A stretch of 64,000 nt of DNA from Cunninghamella blakesleeana. Taxonomy: Eukaryota; Mucoromycota; Mucoromycetes; Mucorales; Cunninghamellaceae. The stretch is from the NCBI GenBank assembly GCA_017871115.1, contig JAFCIZ010000001.1, positions 7,190,001-7,254,000 on the forward strand, read 5' to 3'. A model generated the notes under the pieces. It was not told where the DNA came from. It did not search any database and saw only the letters and a program-made list of their open reading frames with translations. Position 1 is the first letter of the stretch, and each line of letters opens with the position of its first letter. A program made the translations under genes and the position numbers. Shown piece after piece: positions 30,623 to 44,448 of the stretch.

Positions 30623-32482
30623 TTAAACACAGACGGAATGAACAGTTGTAGATGATATAGATGTTGAATGAAGCGTATGAAAAGGTGTACGTTTTGTTGA
30701 AGTAGATGGAGGTAAAGGGGGTAAAGGGGTAAGGTGATGGTGAGATGATGATGAATGACTAAAAGATCTTTTACGATTTTTCATAATTGAAAACGAAGTA
30801 GTTAAAGAAGATGATGATGATGATGAAGAGGTTGAAGTTGATGATGATGTTGATGCCATTGTATTTAAAGAGGAAAAAGAATTATCTTTTTTTATTGATG
30901 CTGATGGTGTAGATAGTGATGGTGATAATTCACCTAAATTCGATTGTTCATTTGTAGGAAGGGTATTATAAAAGTAAGGTGAAGGAGAGGATGAAGAAAA
31001 TAAATTTAATATTCTATCTTGATCATCAGTCCAATGAGCACTACATAAACGATATTCCAAAGCTATAGGCTGTCTTGATAATCGTTCGATAAATCTTCCA
31101 CGGGTGACAAAGGATTCAAAATAAGGTCCATGGCAATGAGAGCATTGTTGATACGATGAAAGATATTCATAAAGGTGATCAGGTAATAGAGATGATTTAG
31201 GAGTTTGTTTTTTAATAATGGTCCTTGCACACAATTCTAATAAAGAAGGTGGGTCATGTTTAGCTTCTTGAATAAATTCAGTCGTAAATTGACATTCATC
31301 AGCAATTAATTTTCTTAATGATTTTATGGTCGCTAACCCTGCTGGTAATGTAGTGAGTGGATTATTACTAATATTAAACGAAATCATTTTTCGTAAATTG
31401 GCAATTTCGTGTGGTACGTAGCTTATTTGATTATTGTTAGCCATAATTATAATGAGTGAAGGGAAAGATCCTATACAAGTAGGTAATTGTTGAAGCTTGT
31501 TGTAACTAATATTGAGTGCTTTTAATTTTTTTAAGTGTATTATGGTATCAGGTAATGATTCCAATTGGTTAGATGATGTATTAAGAACTGTTAGATTTTT
31601 AAGATAACCGATCGATTTAGGTAATGAGGTTAATTGATTGTTTGAACTTAATAATAAAAAAAAAAAAGATTGAAAAAAAAAAATCATATGAGTATTATTA
31701 TTTACTATTATTACCGCTATCTTTTTTTTTAATTTTTTTTTTTTATCATCATCCTTTTTTTTTTATATATGTGTAAATAAAAGAGAACAAAAAACTTACA
31801 GATTTAATTTGGTTAAATTTGTCAAATAACCAATTCCATAGCTTAATTTCACCAAGTTTCTACCAGATAAATCTAAAATTAAAGAGGATGGTTGGGCAGC
31901 AGCCAGTTTTGCCCCAATGGAGGTATTTGAATGACCATCGAGAGGATTATGAGTCGTATTACGAGAAGATTGAGATGAGACGTCACCTACTGTGATTTTA
32001 GACCAATTTTCATCGACATGATCATCTATATCATCGTCGTTACTCATAGGTTGACCGTTATACATCATGTTTGTTTTATTGATAATCATGTTGTTATTTT
32101 CTGAAGAAAATGAAGATGTGATGGATGTCGATCGTTGTTTATAATTATTTTCGCCAGAATAATATGTTTCATCAATATATTCAAGTTCTTTAGCCAAATT
32201 TTGCTGAATAATGGATAGCCGTGCTTGCTGTTTACACTTTTTGCATGCTCGACTTTTTGTTGCCGACATATATTCACTTACATCAATAACTGAACTATTG
32301 TAATTACATTCACATACCATTTCAAGTTTATATAATTCGGGATGGGCTAATACTTGGTCAAGTGATGAAGTTGTTTCAGGTTCCATTTCAAGTTCTTTTT
32401 TAGGTGTGTTGGGTCCATTATTATTAGGATTAATATAACCAAAGGTTACTGGGGAATGTTGTTTACTAGGATGTTGACCCAT
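30623..32482 (-). CDS. Leucine-rich repeat protein with possible N-myristoylation site
   Basis: Two exons on the minus strand (31800-32482, 30623-31646) encode 568 residues; the intron interrupts the second repeat. The N-terminus MGQHPSK fits the MGxxxS myristoylation pattern. A four-Cys cluster (CECNYNSS...CKKCKQQ) at about 60-85 may bind metal. LRRs of the 23-residue kind follow from about 205 to 345 (LTSLPKSIGYLKNLTVLNTS and similar), about six units. After them CSHCHGPYFESFVTRG and RLCSAHW form a second Cys/His cluster that recalls the tail of LRRC58-type proteins, a weak match. The C-terminus is Ser/Thr-rich. Function unknown; a membrane-tethered scaffold is a guess. Confidence 0.82.
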
Positions 32483-33298
32483 TTTAGTTGTTATTAATAT
32501 ACTTATGTATTGAATTTATTATATCGTTTTTATAAATATATAAATGTAAATATATATTATTATATATCAGAAATAATAGTCTTAAGATAATAAAAAAAAG
32601 AAAAAAGAAAAGCGGATTAAAAAAGAAGAGGTAAAATTAAATTTAAAATAAAAGCTAGCGGAATTTTAAAATTTTAAAACTAGGCTAAATAACCTCTAAA
32701 TTTAATATAATAGGCTTTTTTTTACTTTATTTTATTTTATTTTATTTTTTAAAAACTAGTGAAGCTAATTTAATAAATATATACATATCTTATTACTATG
32801 TCGATCCTTTTTGTATTTTTTTTTTTCTTTTGATTTTATATTATAGTAATGATAAAAACTCAGTTGTTATTCTTTGCAATTGCCGATTTTGAGCTAGAAT
32901 AAATAAAAAAAAAGGGGAGCCAATTAGAAGCATATTATTATTATTATATACAGCCAATTAGAATCTTATTATTATTATTATGTGCAGCCAATTAATTTTT
33001 TATTTTTATATTTACCTAATATCGGTAGCAATTCTCTTAAAAGATTATGCTTTGATATTGTATCCTGGGTTTTAAAAAAAAGAAAAAGAAAAGGATAAAC
33101 TAATTAGTAACAAATAGAAAAGCAATTTTATACGACTTTTTTAAATATCTTATTTATATTACTAATATAGTTGATTCCCATTGGGTATTTTTTAATTGAC
33201 TATAAATAAAGAATAATAGTAATAATAATAAAAGACAGTTAACATAAAAGTACTTTTTATATGTATATCAATATTAGCGCGCGTTTAATTTCAGTAAC
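32483..33298. other. Intergenic region, LRR gene promoter side
   Basis: No gene. Three GCCAATTA motifs (CCAAT at 32930, 32954 and 32988) lie 450-510 bp upstream of the LRR start, set in related sequence, and may bind a CCAAT (Hap/NF-Y) complex. The last part holds the HIRA 3' end. Confidence 0.45.
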
Positions 33299-36200
33299 TT
33301 ACATAAAAGGAGGTCCCATTAACCATTGGCATAATTCTTCTACTTTTGATTGTGCATTGTCTTGAGAAAGTCTTCTAGCATAATAAATCATCCAATCTTT
33401 ATATTCTTTAGCAGATTGTAAAATAAGGGCGGCCGCTAACTGATTCTAAAATAAATAAATAAATAAAAGTGAAACAAATATTTAAAGTGAGTTTTAAATA
33501 GGAAGATCATTCACATATACATATTGAAATGGTATATCTTACTTCAATATGGCTAATCGTAATAGTGCTGGCGGCATCTGAATCTAGTTTGGATAATGCT
33601 ATGATATCTTGATTAATACCATCGGATTTACCTGTCATAGTTAAAGCTGTCGATAACCATCCAAGTGGGTGGTTTTCAATGGATGATGCATTCCCAGAAC
33701 CCCAAAATTCGGATATAATATACCAAGCATCACTAATCCTTAACCATGTATTCATTCCACAATGATATGCAAATGCTTGGTGATAACTTGTGATGATCAA
33801 TGGTGTTCCGTTTTCTTTTATTCTAACATCGATAATTTTAGGTGCTTCTTGATGTTCATCTGTTGCTTCAATTTGTGATATACGTAATAATGGCCCAATA
33901 GATATAGATGATAAATTACTTTTTTGATTCAAGATATCCCACGTATATAGTAAGCCTGCTGAAGTTAAACATAGTAGCCAATTTTTTGTACAAGTTAATA
34001 TTACAGGTGTGCTTTCAAGAACAATAGGCGGAAGTAATCTATGCAATATTGTAATGTTATAAAAAAAGAAAAAAGAGAATAAAAAGTTATAAGTATAAAA
34101 TAAGGCATTGTTATTACTATTACTATTGTTATTTATTTATTTATTTTACCTTCTTCCAGCTGGTGAGTAAACTATTATTGTAGCGTCTTCACATCCAACA
34201 ACAGAAAAATGTTCATTGCCGGTTAAAAGTAAAATAGAGCTAGGAAGGTAATCTGTCCATAGTATAATTCCTCGTTTACTTGATACTAGTCTTGAATATT
34301 TCAAACCTTATTTTGATTAGTTATACATGTACAATTAAAAAAAGAAAAGAAATAAGTATCAAAACGATTTTTATAAGCATTTATTTTATAATTGTTCTTG
34401 TTTTATTTTGTTTTATAGCCTATTCGATTTTAATTTTCTTTTTTCTTTTTTCTTTTTTTGATGACTTACCTGGTTTTCCAGAATCGTTATGACATTCCAA
34501 CATAATACTTTGACCTTCATTAGTTAAATGTTTTATCATGGTAGATTTGACTTTTGGTAATCCCAATCTGATTTGACTATTTTTAAGAACTGGTGGTATA
34601 ATAGCTGCATCAACCCATTTAGGTCTTTGTCTAATTGGTTGAGAGTCGATGTTGTTTGATCTTTCTACATCATCATTTGGTTTCCGTTTATTTCCAATAA
34701 CTGCACTTGGTATCCCTTTTCCATTTATATTCATTGTTGGTGTATCATACTCAATAGTTTCTAATGGAGATCTTTGTTGCATCCGATTTTTAACTTGTGA
34801 GCTGTTATTTTGTGATTGTGAAGCTGATGGTATTAATGTAGTTGTCTTTTTAGAAAATAAAATAAAATAAAATGAAATAATAATAATAATGATAATAGTA
34901 CCATTGAATAAATATATACATATTTTAAAATTTTATTTAGTTTGTTATAATAACGATTTTTTATTTTTATTTTTATTTTTATTTTTATTAGCTTACGGTT
35001 TGTGAGTTGGTTGGTGGATTTCTAATCACTTGGATAGGTTGAATACGTCGTCTTCCATCTTTGGTAATAGTTACTTTTTGTTGTAAAATTGTTTGTGTGC
35101 TGCTTGTTGATGATGAAAAATTACCATTTGTCTTATTGTTATTAGTTTGTATTGGGTCAGATGTATTGTTTATATTGTTTGTATCATTGCTATTTTGGTT
35201 TGACTCTATTTTACTGGGTTCATCAATTTCCATATGCTCTGTACCGTTAGTTTGTTGATCTGTATCTGTTCCATTATTACTATTACTATCATTGTCGTTA
35301 TTATTATTACTATTACTGTTATCCCCCATTAATTTGGCAATACGTTGAGATGTTGATGGTATATTGTTGTTATTATCATTGATTATTTTTGATGCTTCTA
35401 GTTCCAGCTGAGAAGGCGTTTCTGGTAAATGTGTGTTTTTACGTCCATAACCATATTGTGTTAACAAATCCAGCTAGTTGTTCATAGTTTTCATGTGGTA
35501 TTTTAATAAAAAAAAAAAAAGACAACAAATAAATAAATAAATGAATACATATTATAATAATGATATATATATATGATTTTATATATGGTTAATAATTTTT
35601 ATCACTTACTAATTCTTCATCTGATGCAGGTTTATTTAATTCATTTTTTAATTGTATACATACTACAGTACCGTCTTGACTACAAGCAAAAAGGCTTTGA
35701 CCATCAGGGGTCCTAAAAAAATTTTAAAGTGTATTAATATGTGTTTTATTTATAAATTATTATTATTATTATTATTTTATTAATAAATAAATTAATCATT
35801 ACCATGCTAAATCATATACATTGTTTTCAAACACATCTTTTGCTACACATAAAGGTCTTGTGCGTCTTGTAATCCAAATAGAAATACCACAGTCCTGTCC
35901 ACCTAATGCACATATAGTTGCTATTATATGTTTTGGTACTTTCTTTGATGTTGTTCCATTTTTCATTATTGTGTCTTCCTTGTCTTCTATATCTTTATCG
36001 TCATCTTCTGCATCTTCTATATCACTATCATCTTCGTCTAGAACATAAAATAATTTAGGGTTGAACGCCTACAATAATAAGTAGTAATAAAATGCAATAA
36101 ATAAAAAACATTATATAAAAATTGGGTAACATATTTTTTTTAGTATTATATATATATACAACTTACAGTAACTTCTACAGGTAATTCATGGCCAACCAAA

Positions 36201-37743
36201 GAAATATCAGAATCCCATTTGTCACGACTAATAATAGCAGAGACACAATTCATCCCATTTGCGGCATTAGCGGTAGCAATGTTTGCACCTTCAGGTGACC
36301 AACTAAGACGACTAAAAAATGTAGTTCCAGGTGCATTATAAAAAGGATCTTCTATATTAGTTTCTTCTTGCCAGTCTGAAGTACGCCATATTTTAGTTTT
36401 TTTATCATCAGACTGTAATATATATATATATATATGTATGTGTCAATTCAGTACAACTATATATATATATATATATATATTTACGGTTGCATTCTATTTT
36501 TTTATTTTTAATACCTGAGATGCTAAATATTTTCCCACAGGATCCCAAGTAATACCTTTAACAAAACCAGTATGTTGATCTATTTTGCGTATTTGTTCTA
36601 TTTCAAAATAAAATAAAATGAATATTAATATGTTAATGTATTGATCATGATTATGAATATATACAAGTTAATTTTATATTAATATTGCTATTATTGGTTT
36701 TATCACTATATAATATTACCAAATGATCTTGCGTCCCATATAATAATGAAGCCATCTACACCACAAGAAGCAAGATATTGATTATTATCTGACCAAGCTA
36801 AATCTTGTACATCTATTGTAATAATAAATATTAATTGTTTTAATTAAAAATTTTGCAACCTATACATATTAAAAAAAGAATTTTTTATTTTATTTTTAAG
36901 ATTAATACCTGAATCATGACCTCTAAGATACTTAACAGCACGCCATGTTTCGTGATTAACATCGCTACTTCCAAATACTGACCCACTTCCAGCTTCTCTA
37001 TTATTTTTTATTTTTTTAAGTTGTATAAATATAAATATTTTTTTAGTATCTATTTTTCAATTGGCATCAATATAAAACTATATCCATTTGTTTTGTATTA
37101 CTTGTCGAGTTCCCATATTATTATAACATTATCATTATCTGAACTTGAAGCTAAGTAATGCCCATCTTTTGACCACCGAACACATAATACCGCACCTTTT
37201 TTTTTAAAAAAATTATGCAAATAACCAAATCAAATAGATTGATTAGTTCTACTTATACAATGAATGAATCTTGTGTATCATTTATATATCTTTCTCTTTA
37301 TATAAATATGTATGTTGGTGGTTTACCGCTATGTGAAGTCATGGTACATAGTAGTTTATGGCAATTAGGATCTTTTTCAGCTTCCTCACTAAATATTGGC
37401 TCTGTATTCCATATTTTTACGGTTGTGTCTATATAGAGACGTAAAAAAGGTTATTGTTAATAAATACATATAGTCTATTTTATTACTATTTGTTACTATG
37501 TACTATGTATATTTATATTCATACCTAGACTTCCAGTAGCTAATCGTTTGCCATCAGGATGAACATCAATAGAGTATATACATTGTTTTTTACTTTTGGA
37601 GCGATCTAAATTTTTTTAAAAAAATAAATGTTTCGAAGAAGAGTGATTAAAATTAATAAAGAACCATCGTATAAATGAATAGAGACCCTTATAATAAATA
37701 TATTACCACCATGAAAAATCCATTGCGGTTTGAATATAATCAT
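33299..37743 (-). CDS. HIR1: Histone chaperone HIRA / Hir1
   Basis: Subunit of the HIR complex, which deposits H3-H4 independently of replication and represses histone genes. About 15 exons on the minus strand, roughly 900-950 residues. It starts MIIFKPQWIFHGG and continues DRSKSKKQCIYSIDVHPDGK, the start of the seven-bladed WD40 domain. Further blades include WDPVGKYLASQ, KIWRTSDWQEE and WSPEGANIATAN. The B domain that binds Asf1 is visible in the exon at 34988-35467 as TITKDGRRRIQPIQV. The C-terminal HIRA domain follows in 33507-34046 (LPPIVLESTPVILTCTKNWLLCLTSAG). The last exon ends ELCQWLMGPPFM-stop. The stop overlaps a strong donor-like ATGTAAGT, so a further small exon is possible. Introns are dense in the WD40 part. 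Confidence 0.92.
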
Positions 37744-38922
37744 AATGTTCTATTCTTTTCTTATTATTAATTATGATGAATAGTTAGAATAGTAACAGCT
37801 ACGGAAACGACAACAATAATAATAGTAATAAATAATAATATTAATAATATTAATAGTAAAAGTTTAATAAATAAATAGAAGGAAATAAAAGAAAAGAAAA
37901 GAAAGGGAAGAAGCAAAGGAAAAGAAAAAAAGATAGCGAGCGCGATTTTTATTTTTTTTAAAACGTTCAAAATAAACTGTTTAGAGCCGAAAAAAAGTGA
38001 CTGTAGAAAAAAATATTGGAAGTGAATAGCATTACTAGACACTTTTTTGTTAAAATTTCCTTCTTAATAATTGATTTTTTGAAAGAACAGGAAATAAGAG
38101 TAATATAAGATTTTATTATTTTAATAAGTTTGGATCATATAATGTTTGCATAAATTTCAATTTTTTTTATTTTCATTTTTAATTTTTAAGTTATTCATTC
38201 ATTTTTACTTATTTATTTGTTAAAAAATTACAGTTACAGTTAGTAATTTCCGCCAAAGTTTGAAGAAGTTGAGATTTAATCCTTATTGTTCGTTTTTTTT
38301 TTAAAAAAATGTAAATTATAAATTTAATATATAAAGTCTATATGATATTGTAGTATATGATATACATTATAATTGATTTATTCGTATAGAAATTTACATT
38401 CTAGTTTTATTTATTTATTTAAATAAAATTTTATTATTAGCGATAGGTTTATAAAAGATCAATATTCCCATTAAATCACTATAAAAAAGTGGTTCGAATT
38501 TGGTCAATAAATGTGTAGATCTAAGAAAACTATTTCCTAATCGGGAATCGGTTCTTTAAATGTATAAACGACCTTCAGTATTCGACCTTCGTTACGACCT
38601 TTGGTTTTGTCATTAATCATAGATAATTTATTATCGAATTTTTTTATTTTCTTTTTCTTCTTCTTCTTCCTATTCTTATTGTTATTTTTATTTTTATTAT
38701 TGTTATTATGATGTATGTAAATATGTATGTATATACTATTTTTATTATTAAGAATAATTAATTGAATAGGTATATAAATATAATAAAAAAGTTCATGACA
38801 CCCAACCATAAAAAAACGGGGCTTTAATTTTTTGCCACGCATTTAAAATTGAAAGGTTAATTTTTTTTCCCTCTTTTATTTTTTCACATTATTATTAATT
38901 AATAGTATACTAATATAATAAA
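37744..38922. other. Divergent promoter region, HIRA and Yos9
   Basis: 1.2 kb without a supported gene. TTTCCGCCAAAG at 38247-38258 and GCGAGCGCGATTTTT near 37936 are the GC-richest motifs and resemble E2F/MBF-type sites, which would suit a histone chaperone gene, but this is only a resemblance. A minus-strand open frame at 38537-38842 is a Lys/Asn-rich chance frame. Confidence 0.45.
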
Positions 38923-40775
38923 ATGATACCATATAAAATAGCTTTTGCTGTATCATTATTAATATATACTACAAATTGCCAAGGTTCAACATTTGTATTC
39001 GAAGATTATCTTGCTTATCCAAAATATAAAGTAGGATTAACTAAAAATAAAATCCCTGAATCCAATATATTTGGTGATCAAGTAAAGTTTTTTATCAAAT
39101 AATTATTAAAATAATAGAACATATATCGATAAAACTATATTAGCTAATATATATATTTAAATTATAGTTAAAAAATACACAGCAAGTTGGATGGTGGAAT
39201 TCAAAAGTAGAACAATATGATAATCAAAAACAAGTGATAATGATGAGTAGTTATAACCAACCCTTTTTATGTAATATTCCAACTGTATCACCTGAAGAGG
39301 AAGAAGAAGAAAAGAATAAATATAGGCAAAAATATTCATCAGAATCGAGTGCAAGTGAAACCCAACACACTATTGAGAATGGATTAAAATTATTAGAACC
39401 TTTAGAAAAAGATTGCTTATATTACACCGTAAGTAATATATATATTAATAAATAAATAAAAGAATGGAGTAATGAAGAGCTAACTTTATTATTATTGATG
39501 TTTTGATATTGACTTTTTTATTAAAATTAGACCAATTCATACTGGACTTATGAATATTGTCATAATAAGCATGTTCGTCAATTCCATATCGATCCTACAA
39601 AAACGGAAAGCACTGACCAAGATAATATAGAAGGAAAGAGTGTATATTTTCTTGGTAAATTCCCTGAGCGAATTAATAAAGAGAGCTCTTCTACTTTACC
39701 AAACAGAAAGCAAGATACTACAATTCATCCTGCTTCCAACACAAATAGTAAAAACAATGGTCCATCACTCTTACAACAACAACAACAAGGAAAGGAAAAT
39801 CATGATAAATATGTACCGGGTTTAACTTCTACACAACTTAAACAAATTGGAGATAAAAAATTATTAGTTCAACGTTGGGGGGATGGTACATTATGTGATA
39901 AAACAAACCAGCCAAGGACAACAGATATACAATTTCAGTGCGATATTCACCATCAAGGCGATCTTATATCAAATTATCAAGAATTAACTACTTGTCATTA
40001 TCTTATGACCATTTCAACACCCCGGTTATGTGATGATAGTATGTTGACTTCCACTAAAAAACCAAAATTACATCAAATTGAATGCAACCCTATTGTACCT
40101 GATCATAAAATCATAGCAAAAAATAAACTATTAGGTGATGATTCATCCGACTTAATAAATAATGATATACAACAACAGGATGATAATGATAAAGAAAAAG
40201 AAAATGAAAAAGAAAATGAAAAAGAAAATGAAGAACCAATTGAAAAGAACAATAATGATTTTAAAAAAGATGAACAAGAAATAGCTAAAAAGAATATATT
40301 AGGAGATCAATTACTAGAAGTTGAAGAAGCGCTTTCCTTAGCCACTTCTCCTGAAACATTAGTGAATATGGATGTAGCTGATTTAATGGGTATGGTTGAA
40401 AAGTTATCAAAGCAAATGAATGAATTAAAAAAACAGCAAGATCAGCTTCGACAACAACAGCAGCAAGCACCATCACCTCCTTCTCAACAGCAACAAAGTG
40501 AATTACATCAAGTTTATTATATAATCAATGAAAATGGTCAAGTAGAAATGGTATCGGGTGAGAAAACTTTACCTAATTCTGTTAATTCTGAAATATCGAA
40601 AATTACTCAAGCATTTGTTTCACAATTGTTTACGGGTACAAATCAATTAAAATCTTCTACAAGTAATAGCATTCATGAAAAAAGAAAAAAATCAGTTATT
40701 GAAGAATCTGAAGATCAACAACAAAACAGAAAAGTTTATGAAAAAAGTTATTATAATACCGAAAATGATGAATAA
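38923..40775 (+). CDS. YOS9: Protein OS-9 / Yos9 (ER lectin of ERAD)
   Basis: It recognises trimmed N-glycans on misfolded proteins in the ER and hands them to the Hrd1 ligase. Three exons (38923-39081, 39168-39428, 39531-40775) give 554 residues. Residues 1 to about 20 form a signal peptide (MIPYKIAFAVSLLIYTTNCQ). The MRH lectin domain is split over the introns: PFLCNIP, YYTTNSYWTYEYCHNKHVRQFH, then QRWGDGTLCD, QFQCD and ELTTCHYLMTISTPRLC, which supply the sugar-binding Gln, Arg, Glu and Tyr and the paired Cys. The C-terminal third is acidic with KEKENEKENEKEN repeats, a Gln-rich coiled coil and a VYYIINENGQVEMV strand. It ends TENDE without a clear HDEL retention signal. Confidence 0.9.
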
Positions 40776-40994
40776 AATAAAATATTTATTATGATATAAT
40801 TAATTTTTTAAAAGAAAATATATATTTCGTTATTCAATATCTTTAATTTTATTATATTTTATTTTTATTTGCTAAAAATGAATACATGAAAATAAAATAT
40901 GTAGTAAAAAAATTTAAAAAAAGGATGGAGGGTATGAATAATATATATATGTAAAGAAATATAATGAATGATATAGATATTTATTTAATATGTT

Positions 40995-43985
40995 TTAAAT
41001 TTTCTTTCTTATTTCCAAACCGTTATCATCAGCATAACCTTCATCTACTTTTAATGAATCCACATCTTCAATCCTAAAAGTAGGACGTTTGTATGCACCA
41101 GAGGATGAGGTATCATGATCTGACGTATTATTATTATCATGTTGCTGGTGGGAAGTTGTTGTAGCAGTAGTGGTGGACAATGAAGTCATAGAAAATGGAT
41201 GCTCACTAGAAGAAGTCATTGAAAAACTATTTGATCTACTACGGAAAGGTGTGCTATTTTGAGATCCATTCCGACTTGTTAATCTACTCCAAGAGAAGTA
41301 TCCATCATCTCCATTGACATCTAATGTTTCTTGACTTCCATGACCATTGATACTATTCTTTTTATTGCCTCCCCATGTAAAGATATTTTTATCATCTAAC
41401 CATTCCATACTAGTTGCATGTTGAAAGAAACCACTTCTTAAACGAGGTAAATGGCTACGGACGGCTGATAAATTGAAATGGCTTGAGCTTTTACTTGGCG
41501 ATGGGCTGACAGGGGTCATTGTACGACTGATATAGTCAGCTATAGTTTTTTTAAAATAAAATGAAATGAAAAAAACAAAAGGGTCAGTTTTAGATTTGTA
41601 CATAATTTGTTTCTTTTTATTTTTTCATTCATACTTTCTTTTCTGTTATTTTATTTTTTTTCTTTTTACCATCAAAATCTTGGAAAGCTTTGGGTCCATA
41701 TTCATTGATAAGATTAGTGATATCACGGGATAAAATACTTCGATTATCACGGAGAGATTGTACACTTTCAGGATCAAGTAATGCTTTTAATAAAGGTTGT
41801 AATGATCTACAAAAAAAATAAATAAAAGTAAAAGATAGAAAAATAATAATACAAATTAAAACATATTCCACAGTACTTCTATTTTCTTTTTCTTCAATTT
41901 AAGTTGCTTTTATCATTATCACCGTTATTATATTAATCTAACGTTACCTTGCAATATCCATACCAATTTCACCAAAACGAAGACTTGCAAGAGATACAAA
42001 AGAAATAAGCATGATTACACCCAAAGGAATTAATATTTTCCATTTAAGATCAAGAGGCAATTGTAAAAGATATAAGAAAACAAGAAAACCATAAAAAGTA
42101 TATAATGTAGGTATAAGGACTAAACCAACAAGTAATTTCCATGTAGCTAAAACATCACGGCCAGCTATTTTAACAGATGATCCTTTTAATGCAGCTAAAG
42201 TAAAAAAAATTAATAAATAAATGGTAATAATATATAAATATTAGTGTATTCCCTTCTCCAAAAAACAAATAAATTATACATAAATAAATAACCATATATA
42301 TATGTTTACCATTTGCTTTTTTTTCACTAATAACTTTAGCAACAATAATGACCGGAAGATTCAAAATGGCACTAAAATATGTGTTTACAATATAAATAAA
42401 TATAAATAAATATAAATAAATATAAATAAATAAAATAAGTAAAAAATTGATAATGAAGGAATGTTATTTTTTTTTTAAATAAATAAATAAATTTATAATA
42501 AAAATAAAATAAAATAAATAAAATAAATTGATCATTACCCAGGGAAAGAGCTTAAAGTCAATAAGACCAGCATAGCAATTCGTTTTAATAATAAGAATAA
42601 AGTGTGCTTACCACCTAAATTTGTTTTTGATACTTGGTGATCACGTATACCATGGTATTTAAGTAATTGATTATAGGCTAATACTCTTTGTTGTAACTCT
42701 TGTACAGCAGGTTCATGTTTGAATAAATTATACCCAATTAAAAAACGACGGTTAAGATCTACTACTTGGGAGATATGAAGTTTACGATGTGCGGGCTTAT
42801 AAAGACGACGAGCTGCTTGGATTACCTATAACAAATATGAATATTATTTTTAATTGGCGTACATTTTTGTCGTTTTTTTATATATGTATATTCTTTAATT
42901 TTTTTTGTATATGCTAATATATATTTACCATAAGTGTTTCATAATTTCCAGCATTAACAGTAACACTTTTTAATCCATCGTAAATCGTATCCAGTAATTT
43001 TCCACAAGCTTCACGTTTTTCAGTTCCACCAAGTTTATATTTTTCAACTAAATCCTTTGATATAGAGATAGGAGGACCAAATTCAATAACTGCTCGAGAA
43101 CGGAATTTATGGGCATGGAAGTAATTTAAACCTGGTGTATATAAAGAAAAAAATAAACCAAAAAAGATTATAATTGATTAACATTCCTATTCTTATTTTT
43201 TAATAATCATTTTATTATTAATGTTATTGCTGTTGTTATTATGCTTATTTATATGTATAATTTACCACAAGGAACAATCTTGATATCTAAATCGGAATAC
43301 TTTGCCATAGCACCTAATGCCATAATAGTAACACCAGCTAATTATAATAACAATAATAAAGTGTATATATATATATAATATATTTAAAATCAAAAAAATA
43401 AATAATAACGAATTTTTTATTATTATTTGATCATCCTCTTTTTTCTTTTTTTCTTTTTTTTTCCAGCCGATTTTTTTATTTACCTTTTAAAGGAAGTAAC
43501 TCAGCTCGATCATGGCTTCCACCTTCAGGAAAAATGGTAATGCATTGGTTTTGATTTAGCTGATCATGAACACAGCGATAGACAGCATCTTGATCTACAT
43601 GAGGAACACATTTAAAAGGAGTACCTTCATCCAATAAAGCCAATGATTTCAAGTCTTTAAATTCTTTTTTAATAATCAATTCAGTATCAGATAGAATTTC
43701 AACCACTTCTGCTTGACCACCTTTATTTGGTAAGACAATACTTGAATGAGGTTTTAATTGTTGAGTGAATTTGGTTCCTTGACCTGTAATTTTTAATGGT
43801 TCCATTTTTCGATCTAATAAATGTAATGTACCGGTTCCTTTTACTGCCAAATCTTGTGGTCGGATGACAGGGACTTTCAAGGAAACAAATAAATGTAAGA
43901 TAAATGAAAAAATAAGGGAATGTTTCAGTACATTTTAAAGTTTTCCCATTAAACTTTCTTTTTTTTTCTTTTTTAGATACAGTAC

Positions 43986-44032
<47 letters not shown>

Positions 44033-44448
44033 AACTTACTTGCGTTAACCATTCTTGCAAAAAATCCTATTCCTTTTTGATGCATAGATTTTTCAGCAAT
44101 TAAAAAAGATACTTGCCGTTTACATTCTCTCATAACCATAATAGGATCAACAAACTAAAATAATTATCATCATTGTAAAAGATAAAATAAAATAATATAA
44201 TATAAATAAGTTATATTTATATAGGTTATCAAGTATTTTTTCATTTTTTTTTTTTCCATTTATAAATATATGTATATGTATATGTATTTTTATCTTACCT
44301 GATTAGCATGAGGAGCGACAACAAAAATGACAGGACCTTCTAAAGGTACACGATGAGAACCTCTTGCACGAATTTCACGAAAGAATAAATCAGCCAATAT
44401 GTTAAATATCCAAAGCGCTATATTATAAGTAATTTTTTTCAAATCCAT
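40995..44448 (-). CDS. SCT1: Glycerol-3-phosphate / dihydroxyacetone-phosphate acyltransferase (Sct1/Gpt2 type)
   Basis: Catalyses the first acylation of glycerolipid synthesis in the ER membrane. About ten exons on the minus strand, about 740 residues, near the length of yeast Sct1 and Gpt2. It starts MDLKKITYNIALWIFNIL. The acyltransferase motifs are VAPHANQFVDP (split by intron 1), GTGTLHLLDR, and FPEGGSHDRAELLPLKG (motif III). AGVTIMALGAMAKYSDL and VIEFGPPISI complete the PlsC fold. Membrane segments occur in the C-terminal half (MLVLLTLSSFPGAILNLPVIIVAK, LLVGLVLIPTLYTFYGFLVFLYLL, ILIPLGVIMLISFVSL). The tail is Ser-rich, a likely phosphorylation region as in the yeast enzymes. Sct1 and Gpt2 cannot be told apart from one copy. 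Confidence 0.9.

Noticed and set aside
38491..38500. Box B-like GGTTCGAATT, possible tRNA gene
   Set aside because: No box A at a suitable distance upstream and no acceptor stem could be formed.
38537..38842. Minus-strand Lys/Asn-rich 101-residue open frame
   Set aside because: Low-complexity composition and a position in the HIRA-Yos9 intergenic region; no homology I recognise.
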